Source of the DNA: Bacteroidales bacterium 6E
GTDB lineage: Bacteria; Bacteroidota; Bacteroidia; Bacteroidales; Prolixibacteraceae
Assembly (NCBI GenBank): GCA_001270045.2
Contig: DF970673.1
Span: 71,209 to 135,208, forward strand
Length of the DNA: 64,000 nt
Reading direction: 5' to 3'
How positions within the stretch are numbered: the first letter of the stretch is position 1; every line of letters starts with the position of its first letter. The position numbers and the translations under genes are program-made. Positions 9,144 to 17,324 of the stretch are shown here, piece by piece. The notes under the pieces are model-generated. The model searched no databases. It saw nothing but the letters and a program-made list of their open reading frames with translations, and had not been told where the DNA came from.

Positions 9144-9755
9144 TTAGAGGGTTCTGAATAACTGGTCCAAAAATCGTTCGAAGAGTCCTGGCCGCAGAAT
9201 GATTGGAAATACAAACCCAAAAAGGGCTCCCAGAAAATGTGCGTCATGTGCCACGTTATCAAGTTCCTTCTTGCTCATGTGGTATGAATAGGCCAGGTAA
9301 AGCACCGCAAACACGATACCCGGAATAGGCAGTATCCCGAAAAAATAGATCTTTTCCCAGGGATTAAGAAATATAAATGTGAACAACACGGCTGCAACTG
9401 CACCTGAAGCACCGATGGCATTATAATAATAGTTGTTTTTGTGCCTGATTAATGCCAGCAAATTTGAAAAAGCCGTTCCTCCGACATATAACAGGAGAAA
9501 ATAAGCCCCTGCCATACGGCCAAAGTAATATCCAAAGTATTGTTCAATGGCAACCCCGAAAAAAAACAAGACCAGCATATTTACCAGCAGATGGCTCCAG
9601 TTGGCGTGTACCAGTGCATGGGACAGTAGCCTGTAATACTGTTTCTGGTGGACAATCCTGGCTGCATTGAATTGAAGTTTATCCATTAGCTGGTTATTCG
9701 AAAATGCCATATAGGAAACCAATGCGGTTATTCCAATTATAAAATATGTTATCAT
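9144..9755 (-). CDS. Rhomboid family intramembrane serine protease
   Basis: 203 residues with six membrane helices, the size of a minimal bacterial rhomboid. The catalytic serine is in GASG (residues 115-118, Ser117) at the start of helix 4; the histidine is His173 in AHFLGALFGF on the last helix, matching the GxSG...H dyad. The first-loop motif (H...ANWSHLLVNM) with its conserved H and N is present. It should therefore be an active protease cutting substrates within the membrane; substrates are unknown. The ATG lies 1 base after the holA stop, so the two are co-transcribed. Confidence 0.88.
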   Translation of the reverse strand: MITYFIIGITALVSYMAFSNNQLMDKLQFNAARIVHQKQYYRLLSHALVHANWSHLLVNMLVLFFFGVAIEQYFGYYFGRMAGAYFLLLYVGGTAFSNLLALIRHKNNYYYNAIGASGAVAAVLFTFIFLNPWEKIYFFGILPIPGIVFAVLYLAYSYHMSKKELDNVAHDAHFLGALFGFVFPIILRPGLFERFLDQLFRTL

Positions 9756-9756
9756 G

Positions 9757-10758
9757 TCAATGTAAGATTTTGTAAATCATTTCCTTAAGAAGATCACCTG
9801 TCGAAACTTCCCCTGACGATTCCAATCCTTTGGCTTTCATGTCGTACTCCCTGATGATGCCAAAGATTTCGAATATCTTGGTAGGTGAGTACCTTTTTGC
9901 CTCGGCAATGAATTTTCGTGCGATATTGGGCGGTAGCCTGAATTCCGACATCACTGCGCCTTCCGACTTGTCGGGCAGGAAGTGGTAACGGAACATCCGA
10001 TTGAAATAGGTAAACAGAACCGCCGTAACGGCAGGCATCGGATTGCTGCCTGGGTTGGAGGCAAAGTAATTGATTATCAGGTTTGCTTTATATATGTCTT
10101 TAGATCCTAATGCATTGGTGAGCTCGAAAGTGTTAAATTCCTTGCTTATGCCGATGTTCTTTTCCACATGGTCGGCATTGATAGTGGTACCTTTGGGTAC
10201 CAGGATGAATAGTTTGTTCAGTTCGTTCACTATCTTCGACAGGTCTTCCCCCAAAAAGTCAGCCAGCATCTGGGTGGCTTGGGCATTGATACTGAATCCC
10301 TTTTCTCTGGCATATTTGTCAATCCATTGCGGTATTTGGTAGTCACGGACTTTTTTTGATTCAAAATAGACCGTACTTTTCTTCAGGGTCTTTGAAAGTT
10401 CTGTCCTTCCGTCGACCTTCTTGTATTTATAATTAATCACCAGGATAGTGGTCCTGGATGGGGCTGTCAAATATTTTTGCAATGCTTCCAGACTCCTCCA
10501 TTCCTGGGCTTCTTTTACAATGATGACCTGCTGGTTTGCCATCATGGGAAACCGTCGGGCTGATTCCATCACCGTCATCGGGTCAGAATCCCTTCCATAA
10601 AAGATGGCCTGGTTAAATCCTTTTTCTGATTCGGTCAGTACATTGTTCTCGATGTAGTCCGAAATCTGGTCAATATAATAGGGTTCCTCGCCTGTAAGAA
10701 AATAAACGGGATGGTATATCTTTTTGGAAAGATCCTGAATGATTTTTTCAAAATCCAC
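9757..10758 (-). CDS. holA: DNA polymerase III subunit delta
   Basis: 333 residues, the normal length for HolA, the clamp-loader subunit that opens the sliding clamp. Seen in order: a RecA-like N-terminal domain beginning YFLTGEEPYYIDQISDYI, the strand/loop MVIIVKEAQEW-type segment (VIIVKEAQEW), the central LADFLGEDLSKIVNELNKL helix pair typical of HolA, and an all-helical C-terminal domain. The adjacent AMP nucleosidase gene ends 4 bases upstream, giving an amn-holA-rhomboid minus-strand unit. Confidence 0.93.
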   Translation of the reverse strand: MDFEKIIQDLSKKIYHPVYFLTGEEPYYIDQISDYIENNVLTESEKGFNQAIFYGRDSDPMTVMESARRFPMMANQQVIIVKEAQEWRSLEALQKYLTAPSRTTILVINYKYKKVDGRTELSKTLKKSTVYFESKKVRDYQIPQWIDKYAREKGFSINAQATQMLADFLGEDLSKIVNELNKLFILVPKGTTINADHVEKNIGISKEFNTFELTNALGSKDIYKANLIINYFASNPGSNPMPAVTAVLFTYFNRMFRYHFLPDKSEGAVMSEFRLPPNIARKFIAEAKRYSPTKIFEIFGIIREYDMKAKGLESSGEVSTGDLLKEMIYKILH

Positions 10759-10762
10759 GATA

Positions 10763-11539
10763 TCAGAATTTTAGATGTCTGACGGATTGTCCATTGTTCT
10801 TGACTTCGCGCAATGCATCAATGCCGACATTCAGATGATTTTCAACATACATGGAGGTCACCTTTTTATCGCTTGCTTCGGTTTTGATCCCGGTCGAAAT
10901 CATGGGCTGATCCGATACCAGCAATAGGGCGCCCGATGGGATTGAATTGGCGAAACCTACAACGAATATGGTGGCGGTTTCCATGTCAATGGCCATGGCC
11001 CTTGTTTTCTCAAGATATTTCTTGAACCTTTCGTCATATTCCCATACCCGTTTGTTGGTGGTGAACACGGTTCCGGTCCAGTAATCCAACTGCTTGTCGC
11101 GAATGACGTGTGATACCGCCCGCTGCATGTTAAAGGCCGGAAGGGCCGGGATTTCAGGTGGCAGGTAATCATTGGAAGTACCATCGCTCCTGATGGCCGC
11201 AATGGGTAAGATCAGGTCACCCAGCTTGTTTTTGGGTTTTAGTCCGCCACACTTGCCCAGAAACAGGACTGCCTTGGGATGGATAGCACTGAGAAGATCC
11301 ATGATCGTGGCCGCATTCGGGCTACCCATTCCGAAATTGATGATAGTGATACCGTCATGGCTGGCATTGGGCATATTTCTGTCACTGCCCAGAATAGGAA
11401 CTTCAAAACGGTGGGCGAACATTTCGACATATAACTGAAAATTGGTCAACAGGATGTATTCCCCAAATTCATTTAACGGTCGGCCAGTATAGCGGGGCAA
11501 CCAGTTCTCGACAATTTCTTCCTTCGTCTTCATGGGCAT
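10763..11539 (-). CDS. amn: AMP nucleosidase, short form
   Basis: Splits AMP to adenine and ribose 5-phosphate, adjusting the adenylate pool. 258 residues, about half of the E. coli enzyme: it is the catalytic nucleoside-phosphorylase-fold domain without the N-terminal regulatory domain, the form common in Bacteroidota. Motifs include INFGMGSPNAATIMDLL, LGKCGGL and AIDMETATIFVVGF, the last holding the ribose-binding Met-Glu pair, and SDQPM with the base-contacting Asp. Two starts are close together (11539 or 11533, MPMKTKEE); neither has a distinct ribosome-binding site. A divergent promoter-like element lies 47 bases upstream. Confidence 0.9.
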   Translation of the reverse strand: MPMKTKEEIVENWLPRYTGRPLNEFGEYILLTNFQLYVEMFAHRFEVPILGSDRNMPNASHDGITIINFGMGSPNAATIMDLLSAIHPKAVLFLGKCGGLKPKNKLGDLILPIAAIRSDGTSNDYLPPEIPALPAFNMQRAVSHVIRDKQLDYWTGTVFTTNKRVWEYDERFKKYLEKTRAMAIDMETATIFVVGFANSIPSGALLLVSDQPMISTGIKTEASDKKVTSMYVENHLNVGIDALREVKNNGQSVRHLKF

Positions 11540-11585
11540 GGTATTGATGAAATATTGCTAATTTCGTTGTAAGATCAACAAATTA

Positions 11586-11615
11586 CAAAAATAACATTTT
11601 GGACAGTGCCCCAAT
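11586..11615 (-). promoter_or_regulatory. Putative promoter of the amn-holA-rhomboid operon
   Basis: The minus strand shows ATTG (11612-11615), an 18-nt spacer and TATTTTTG (11586-11593), a near match to the Bacteroidota -33/-7 pair. It lies between the divergent amn and HsdR_N-like genes. Confidence 0.45.
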
Positions 11616-12066
11616 GCATATTTTGAATTTACCTGAATTCTCCTTTCGTCTGCAAAATGCAAAGGGGCAGGTTATGCTTTTTGATGAATTCAGGAAAAAA
11701 TGGGTGGTTCTCACCCCTGAGGAATGGGTCAGGCAAAATATGGTGAAATTCCTTGCAGTCCATAAGGGATATCCTGCAACCCTGATGTCAATGGAAAAAA
11801 AAGTTGAAATCAATGGCTTATCCCAACGGTATGACCTTCTTGTTCGTGAGCGCAATGGAAGGCCTCTCATGATCGCGGAATTCAAGGCGCCTACAGTCGG
11901 GATTGACCAGTCGGTGATCAACCAGGCCATCCGTTATAACAATATGTTACTGGCGCCTTATGTACTGGTCAGTAATGGCATGAATCATTATATATGTCAA
12001 TTGGATATTGAGGCTGGCAGCTATTCATTCCTGAATGATATTCCTCCTTTTGAGGCACTTCTGTAG
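11614..12066 (+). CDS. Standalone HsdR_N-like PD-(D/E)XK domain protein
   Basis: 150 residues from MHILNLPEFS. The middle matches the N-terminal nuclease domain of type I restriction HsdR: Asp74 in RYDLLV, then Glu89 and Lys91 in IAEFKAP form a D...ExK active-site pattern, and EEWVRQN near residue 38 is also typical. There is no helicase part and no hsdM or hsdS nearby, so it is not a restriction system; its role is unknown (DNA repair or recombination is a guess). It is divergent from amn and holA. I prefer the ATG at 11614 to an in-frame TTG 15 bases upstream. Confidence 0.8.
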   Translation: MHILNLPEFSFRLQNAKGQVMLFDEFRKKWVVLTPEEWVRQNMVKFLAVHKGYPATLMSMEKKVEINGLSQRYDLLVRERNGRPLMIAEFKAPTVGIDQSVINQAIRYNNMLLAPYVLVSNGMNHYICQLDIEAGSYSFLNDIPPFEALL

Positions 12067-12084
12067 GCCCATTCCCATGAACGA

Positions 12085-12612
12085 TCAGGACAGGAATTTC
12101 TGCATCAGCCATTCATCACACCATCCTGAACTTGTCTTTAGCCATTGTTTTTTGATGCCTGTCACCTGATATCCCGATTTTTGGAAGAGTTGCAGGCTTG
12201 CTTCATTCATTTCAGAAATATTGGCATATAGCTGCCTGATTCCTAGAGAGTTCAGGCAGAAATTCTCGAGAGCCCTGAGCGCATCGCTCGCATAGCCGGC
12301 TCGCCGGTCGATTTTGTTATATATCATTATCCCAACCCCGGCCCTTTGGTGATAAGGGTCAAAATCAAACAAGTCGATGGCGCCTTTGGGCTGAAGATTG
12401 TTGTCCTGAATGATAAAGCGAAACTGTTTCTGCTCGTAAATGTCCCGGGTGGCTTCCTGGATATACCTGGCTAACAGGTGTCTCGAGAAGGGTGTCCTCG
12501 AATTACTGACTTCCCATAAGGAAGAGTCGTTTTCCCATTGGTAGAGCAGGTCAATATCATCAGGTTCCAGTGCCCTCAGAATGACGTTCCCGTATGCAAG
12601 TATGTTATCCAT
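12085..12612 (-). CDS. GNAT family N-acetyltransferase (RimJ/RimL/SpeG-like)
   Basis: 175 residues with the GNAT fold: an N-terminal LRALEPDDIDLLYQWENDSSLWEVS segment as in RimJ/RimL-type acetyltransferases, the acetyl-CoA loop in KIDRRAGYASDALRALENF (a variant of the R-x-x-G-x-G/A pattern), and the late LYANISEMNEASLQLFQKSGYQ motif. The acceptor could be a protein N-terminus, a polyamine or an antibiotic; this cannot be decided. Its start overlaps the end of the glycosyltransferase fusion by 8 bases, so the two are translated together. Confidence 0.85.
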   Translation of the reverse strand: MDNILAYGNVILRALEPDDIDLLYQWENDSSLWEVSNSRTPFSRHLLARYIQEATRDIYEQKQFRFIIQDNNLQPKGAIDLFDFDPYHQRAGVGIMIYNKIDRRAGYASDALRALENFCLNSLGIRQLYANISEMNEASLQLFQKSGYQVTGIKKQWLKTSSGWCDEWLMQKFLS

Positions 12613-14569
12613 TTGGCTTGGTATCCAATTTGTTCCAGTTCTTAGCGATCAACTCAAGATCATTCCATATTCGGTAATCTTTGGCATATAGTATATTCAA
12701 CTGCCTTATCTGGCTGGCTGGCGGAGGGGTGTGAAACATGACCCCCTGATGGAGGACGCCGGGTTTCAGGTCTGGCAAATTTCCTGCCTGATCATCGTCT
12801 GGAATGTAACCCACCCATGAAATTTTTCCGGTCAGAATCTTGCCCAGATTACTCAGGATTTGAATTTTTCGTTTGTAGAACCAGAATGTCAATGGCAGCG
12901 AAAAGACCAACAAAATGAAACAGATCAGGTCAAGCCACCTTTTCTGCCTGAGATTTGTCGTTTTTGTGATGGCATTTACATCCACGAGGTAAAGGTCTCC
13001 AGCCGTATGGATTGAATTGCTCCCAATAATGCTGAAGCTTTCGGGAGGGGCTATCTTGTATGTTACATCCAGTTTGCTGAGATCCAGCATGGTCCGAATA
13101 ATTTCTGCTGAACTCAGGTCTTCTGCGCAGAATATGATTTCGTCAATCCGGTTTACCTGAATGATTTCCCTTATTTGGCTGATTGGGCCCAGGGTATCTT
13201 CCCGGGAATGCTCATCGCGTGAAAGTGAAATGGTCCCAACGATAACCGGATTAACAGGTGTCAGGTGAAGCAGGTTCTTGACACGGGCAGCCTCTTCATC
13301 CCTTCCGGCAATGGCAATTCGTTTCTGTCGTTCAATATCCAGCTCAAATCCCTTGATTTTTAATTTGCTTAAAAATATACGGGTGACAGGAAGAAGCAGA
13401 AGTGACCATCCCGTCCCTATCAATATCAACGCCCTGGAAAAACGGTATTGTTCATCGATCAGCGAATAGGCGATCAGGATTGTCAATGTTCCCCAGAAGA
13501 TTCCCCGGATGATCCGGAGTACACTTACGGGTTTGCGATAACCACCTGAAACTTGTATACCTGTCAGCCAGATCAGAATATAGGCAGGGACAACTGCCTT
13601 GAGAAAGAGTCCAGGGTAATATCCCGGTTCGAACATAAGTTTTTCCCATAGGGGAACAAACACCATAAATCCAAGGAATATTGTGATAAAATCAGACACA
13701 GGCAGGTAGATCCTGCTGGCAATCCTTTGTGCAATAGCCAGAAATGCCCTGAAATAGATGGCCAGGTGGATAAATAATGAATACATTCTGAAATGTCCTT
13801 CCGAGAAATGCTTCCTTGAAAATATAAGCATAGCCTGGTAAAACATCTTCACATAATTGATGCTACCTTTTTTTGTGCTCTCTCCTTTATAATGAATAAT
13901 CGTGGTTTCAGGGAAATAATAATTCTTGTATCCGGCTTTCAAAATCCGGTAAGATAGGTCAATGTCTTCCCCATACATAAAGAAGGTTTCATCCAGAAGG
14001 CCAGTCTTTTCCAGTGTTGTTTTTCTCATGAGCATAAATGCCCCGCAGAGGATGTCTACACTGTGTGTCTGTTCATTGTCCAGATAGGAGAGATGGTAGC
14101 GACCCAGTTTTTTGCTGGAAGGGAAGAGCTTTGAAAGTCCGAAGATTTTGTAAAAGGCTACCCAGGGTGTGGGAAGTCCACGTTTCGATTCAGGCAGGAA
14201 AGTGCCTTTCCCGTCTATCATTTTAACGCCCAGTCCTCCGGCATCAGGATGGTCATCCATGAATTGAATTGTTTTGTGAAATGTATCTTCTTCCACTACC
14301 GTATCCGGATTCAATAAAAGAATGTATTCTCCCCTTGCCATTCGCATGGCCTGGTTGTTTGCCTTGGAGTAACCTGTGTTTTCCTGGTTCTCAATGAGTA
14401 TCACTTCGGGAAATTTTTCCCTTACCAGATGGCATGAACCGTCAAGAGAATGGTTGTCGACAACAAAGGTTTCTGATTCTATTCCATGTAACGCCCTGTA
14501 AACCGAATGAAGACATTGTTCAAGAAAATGCTTGACGTTATAATTGACTATGATGATCGAAAGCTTCAT
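12605..14569 (-). CDS. GT2 glycosyltransferase fused to a sugar-transferase-like membrane module
   Basis: 654 residues. Residues 1-240 are a GT2 domain: KLSIIIVNYN at the start, the DXD-like LLLNPDTVV near 92, and the acceptor motif MYGEDIDLSYR. Five membrane helices follow (about 265-400). Residues ~410-545 resemble the nucleotide-binding-like CoA_binding_3 domain of WcaJ-type initiating transferases, then a sixth helix (~565-585). The tail (KISWVGYIPDDD, then LKPGV and YAKDYRIWNDLELI) resembles the end of the bacterial sugar-transferase domain, but its catalytic Asp-Glu helix is missing. I infer a glycosyltransferase with a degenerate membrane platform. It may act in O-antigen or exopolysaccharide synthesis. 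Confidence 0.75.
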   Translation of the reverse strand: MKLSIIIVNYNVKHFLEQCLHSVYRALHGIESETFVVDNHSLDGSCHLVREKFPEVILIENQENTGYSKANNQAMRMARGEYILLLNPDTVVEEDTFHKTIQFMDDHPDAGGLGVKMIDGKGTFLPESKRGLPTPWVAFYKIFGLSKLFPSSKKLGRYHLSYLDNEQTHSVDILCGAFMLMRKTTLEKTGLLDETFFMYGEDIDLSYRILKAGYKNYYFPETTIIHYKGESTKKGSINYVKMFYQAMLIFSRKHFSEGHFRMYSLFIHLAIYFRAFLAIAQRIASRIYLPVSDFITIFLGFMVFVPLWEKLMFEPGYYPGLFLKAVVPAYILIWLTGIQVSGGYRKPVSVLRIIRGIFWGTLTILIAYSLIDEQYRFSRALILIGTGWSLLLLPVTRIFLSKLKIKGFELDIERQKRIAIAGRDEEAARVKNLLHLTPVNPVIVGTISLSRDEHSREDTLGPISQIREIIQVNRIDEIIFCAEDLSSAEIIRTMLDLSKLDVTYKIAPPESFSIIGSNSIHTAGDLYLVDVNAITKTTNLRQKRWLDLICFILLVFSLPLTFWFYKRKIQILSNLGKILTGKISWVGYIPDDDQAGNLPDLKPGVLHQGVMFHTPPPASQIRQLNILYAKDYRIWNDLELIAKNWNKLDTKPNG

Positions 14570-14647
14570 GCTGCCAGGTCGAAGTTTAAAGGCAAATTTA
14601 AGCTTTCAGCCTGAAAAAGCAGGATTCCGTGAATAAATAATGTAAGG

Positions 14648-15277
14648 TTATGAATTTCCCAGACTGCTTTCAAAATCAACCCTGTGCAAAATCGATCGGC
14701 CCAATGTAATTTCATCGGTATATTCAAGATCATCTCCTACCGAAATGCCACGGGCCAGCGTCGTCACTGTCACCTTGAAAGGTTTCAGTTTTCTGTATAT
14801 GTAGAAGTTGGTCGTGTCACCTTCCATGGTTGTGGGCAAAGCTAAAATTACCTCCCTTACAGTGCCATCCCCGACCCTGCGTACAAGTGAATCAATTTCC
14901 AGCTGGGAGGGAGCTATTCCGTCAACAGGCGAAATTATTCCGCCCAGTACATGGTATTTGCCATTAAACTGATGGGTGTTTTCAATGGACATGACATCCC
15001 GGATATTCTCGACCACACAGATGACAGATCCTTCGCGTGAAGTATTGGAGCAAATGGAACAGACTTCTGTGTCGGAGATATTGAAGCAGACTTTACACCT
15101 GACGACTTCTTCCCGAAGTCGAATGATGCTTTCCCCAAATTGCCTTACTGAATCCTTTTCCTGTCTTAACATGTGCAGAACCAGACGGAGTGCTGTTTTT
15201 CTGCCTATACCGGGAAGTTTGGCAAATTCATTGACGGCATTCTCCAGTAGCCTTGACGAAAAGTTTTCAATGTGCAT
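14648..15277 (-). CDS. recR: Recombination mediator RecR
   Basis: 209 residues, full length. Works with RecO/RecF to load RecA at gaps. The N-terminal helix-hairpin-helix ([17 protein letters not shown]), the four-cysteine zinc finger (CKVC...CSIC) near residues 58-74, the Toprim domain ([15 protein letters not shown]...YHVLGG) and the Walker-B-like C-terminus ([18 protein letters not shown]) are all present. It follows purA with a 36-base gap on the same strand, probably in one transcript. Confidence 0.96.
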   Translation of the reverse strand: MHIENFSSRLLENAVNEFAKLPGIGRKTALRLVLHMLRQEKDSVRQFGESIIRLREEVVRCKVCFNISDTEVCSICSNTSREGSVICVVENIRDVMSIENTHQFNGKYHVLGGIISPVDGIAPSQLEIDSLVRRVGDGTVREVILALPTTMEGDTTNFYIYRKLKPFKVTVTTLARGISVGDDLEYTDEITLGRSILHRVDFESSLGNS

Positions 15278-15313
15278 AACAGCAGAAGATTCAGGAGTGG
15301 TAAAAGTTCAGGA

Positions 15314-16588
15314 TTATTTCCTGAGTTGAATGGTCTGGTTCCGGTTCGGACCGACCGATGCAATGGTGATGGGGACTCCCGTTTCTTTTTCGATGAAATC
15401 AATGTATTGCGAAAAGGCTTCAGGGAAATCTTGCTGACGGGTTATCTGGGTCAGGTCAGTTTTCCATCCGGGAAGATCAATATAAACAGGCCGTAAGTCG
15501 TCGGTCATTTCATATGGTATCGTGTCAACGAGTTCCCCGTTAATTTCATATCCGACACAAATCTTGATGGTGTCAAACTGGTCAAGAACATCTGCCTTCA
15601 TCATGATCATTTCGGTTACGCCATTTATCATGATTGAATATTTCAGGGCAACAAGGTCGAGCCAACCACATCTTCTGGGCCGTCCGGTAGTTGAACCAAA
15701 TTCGTTGCCGGCCTTCCTGAGTAGTTCCCCGGTTTCGTTTTTTAGTTCTGTCGGGAATGGGCCTGATCCGACCCTGGTGCAATAAGCCTTGAATATACCC
15801 AGGACACGGCCGATCCTTGAAGGGGCCAGACCTAGTCCGGTACACGCACCGGCACAAATGGTATTGGATGAGGTGACAAATGGATACGATCCGAAATCGA
15901 TATCCAGAAGGGTTCCTTGCGCTCCTTCGGCAAGTATTGACTTCCCGTCGTTCAAAAGTGTATTTACAAAATTTTCACTGTCGACCAGATGAAAACTCTT
16001 GATGAGCTCGATACCTTCAAACCATTCCTTTTCACATGAGATAAGGGCTTCCTCATAATCGAAGTGGTAATAATTGGCCAGAAGGCTTTTATGATTCTCG
16101 ATCCGGGCGGTGTATTTTTCATGGAAGTCATGCAGGATATCTCCGACCCTCAATCCTTCGCGGCCAATTTTGTCCCTGTATGTAGGGCCAATACCCTTCA
16201 GGGTGGAGCCAATCTTGGTATCTCCTTTTGCTTGTTCTGAAGCGGCATCCAGGAGTCGGTGTGTCGGCAGGATCAAGTGGGCTTTCTTCGAAATGTAGAG
16301 ATTACCTGAAATGTCAAATCCTTTATCTGACAATGATTTAATTTCTTTCATGAAGATGATGGGGTCGATGACCACTCCATTACCTATAATATTGATCTTG
16401 TTTTCCCTGAAAATGCCTGATGGAATGGTATGGAGCACTTGCTTCATGTTGTTGAATTCGAGGGTATGGCCTGCATTCGGGCCTCCCTGGAACCTGGCTA
16501 TGACATCGTATGTTGGTGTCAATACGTCGACAACTTTTCCTTTACCTTCGTCTCCCCACTGGAGTCCAAGCAATACATCGGCTTTCAT
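15314..16588 (-). CDS. purA: Adenylosuccinate synthetase
   Basis: Converts IMP and aspartate to adenylosuccinate with GTP, the first step to AMP. 424 residues, normal length. The N-terminal GLQWGDEGKGKVVD P-loop-like motif, the GPTYRDKIGREGLRVGD segment, and TTGRPRRCGWLDLVALKY with the IMP/aspartate-loop residues are intact. I start at MKADVLLG; the frame opens 16 codons earlier, but those residues precede the conserved N-terminus of the family. The purA, fur and rsh genes lie side by side here, an order seen in other Bacteroidota. Confidence 0.96.
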   Translation of the reverse strand: MKADVLLGLQWGDEGKGKVVDVLTPTYDVIARFQGGPNAGHTLEFNNMKQVLHTIPSGIFRENKINIIGNGVVIDPIIFMKEIKSLSDKGFDISGNLYISKKAHLILPTHRLLDAASEQAKGDTKIGSTLKGIGPTYRDKIGREGLRVGDILHDFHEKYTARIENHKSLLANYYHFDYEEALISCEKEWFEGIELIKSFHLVDSENFVNTLLNDGKSILAEGAQGTLLDIDFGSYPFVTSSNTICAGACTGLGLAPSRIGRVLGIFKAYCTRVGSGPFPTELKNETGELLRKAGNEFGSTTGRPRRCGWLDLVALKYSIMINGVTEMIMMKADVLDQFDTIKICVGYEINGELVDTIPYEMTDDLRPVYIDLPGWKTDLTQITRQQDFPEAFSQYIDFIEKETGVPITIASVGPNRNQTIQLRK

Positions 16589-16760
16589 GAATTTTTCTTT
16601 TTTATTATGATTGGACAGGCACTGTATCTGATCCATTCCTAATGGTCATGGGCAGGTCCTTCCCAATGGGTAAAAATACAAATTATTCAAAGTTGTAGGG
16701 AGGCAGTTCTGGGTTGAGTATGCTATTTAAAATTAAAATAAGCAAGGATGCTGGGATGAG

Positions 16761-17207
16761 TTACTCATGCGGCTTGGTATAATGGCCATATATATATAAT
16801 GTGTGGTGTGACAATTCAAAATTGTTATTTTTGCAGGCATCTTCAATGATTTCCCTGATTCGGGGATCGTAAAACTCAACAATCTGACCGTTGTTGACAT
16901 CAATCAGGTGGTCGTGTTGTTTGCGGGCAAACGCTTTTTCAAACTGGGCGATGTTTTTCCCGAATTGATGCCTGACCAAAAGTTTGCATCCCAAAAGCAA
17001 TTCAATGGTATTATACAGGGTGGCCCGGCTAACCCTGTAGTTTTTATTTTTCATCGAGATATAGAGTGATTCGACATCGAAATGTCCATCCTTTGAAAAT
17101 ATCTCGTCAACAATGGCGAATCTTTCAGGTGTTTTACGGTGGCCGTTCACCTCCAGATATTCGGTGAAGATAGTTTTAACGGCTTCTTTGGTTTTATCGT
17201 TATCCAT
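16761..17207 (-). CDS. Fur family transcriptional regulator lacking the CxxC zinc motif
   Basis: 148 residues: a winged-helix DNA-binding domain ([15 protein letters not shown], then the recognition helix [15 protein letters not shown]) and a dimerisation/metal domain. The histidine cluster (KQHDHLID) that binds regulatory metal is partly kept, but the CxxC pair normally right after it is replaced by DVNN, so a structural zinc at that site is unlikely. I start at MDNDKTKE (17207) because a TATATTTG promoter-like box lies at 17234-17241, inside the longer reading that starts at 17267. Whether it senses iron, zinc or peroxide cannot be told. Confidence 0.88.
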   Translation of the reverse strand: MDNDKTKEAVKTIFTEYLEVNGHRKTPERFAIVDEIFSKDGHFDVESLYISMKNKNYRVSRATLYNTIELLLGCKLLVRHQFGKNIAQFEKAFARKQHDHLIDVNNGQIVEFYDPRIREIIEDACKNNNFELSHHTLYIYGHYTKPHE

Positions 17208-17233
17208 ATTTAAACCAATTTCAAATAGCGATT

Positions 17234-17241
17234 CAAATATA
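17234..17241 (-). promoter_or_regulatory. Putative -7 element (TATATTTG) for fur-like gene
   Basis: The minus strand reads TATATTTG. A TTTG box lies at 17265-17268 with a 23-nt spacer, slightly longer than the usual 19-21. Transcription from here would exclude the upstream in-frame start at 17267. Confidence 0.45.
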
Positions 17242-17324
17242 GCCGTTTTTTTAAATATTGTATCCAAATTGATTGAATATCGGGATCGGGAGGCCGCCTT
17301 TACAATGATTAATTAAGACTTTGG

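Noticed and set aside
11614..12066. Restriction-modification system around the HsdR_N-like gene
   Set aside because: No hsdM, hsdS or helicase domain is present on either side; only the lone nuclease-type domain is visible.
17208..17267. Longer fur start at 17267
   Set aside because: A TATATTTG promoter-like box lies within this segment, so the transcript would start after it; the residues also precede the Fur fold.
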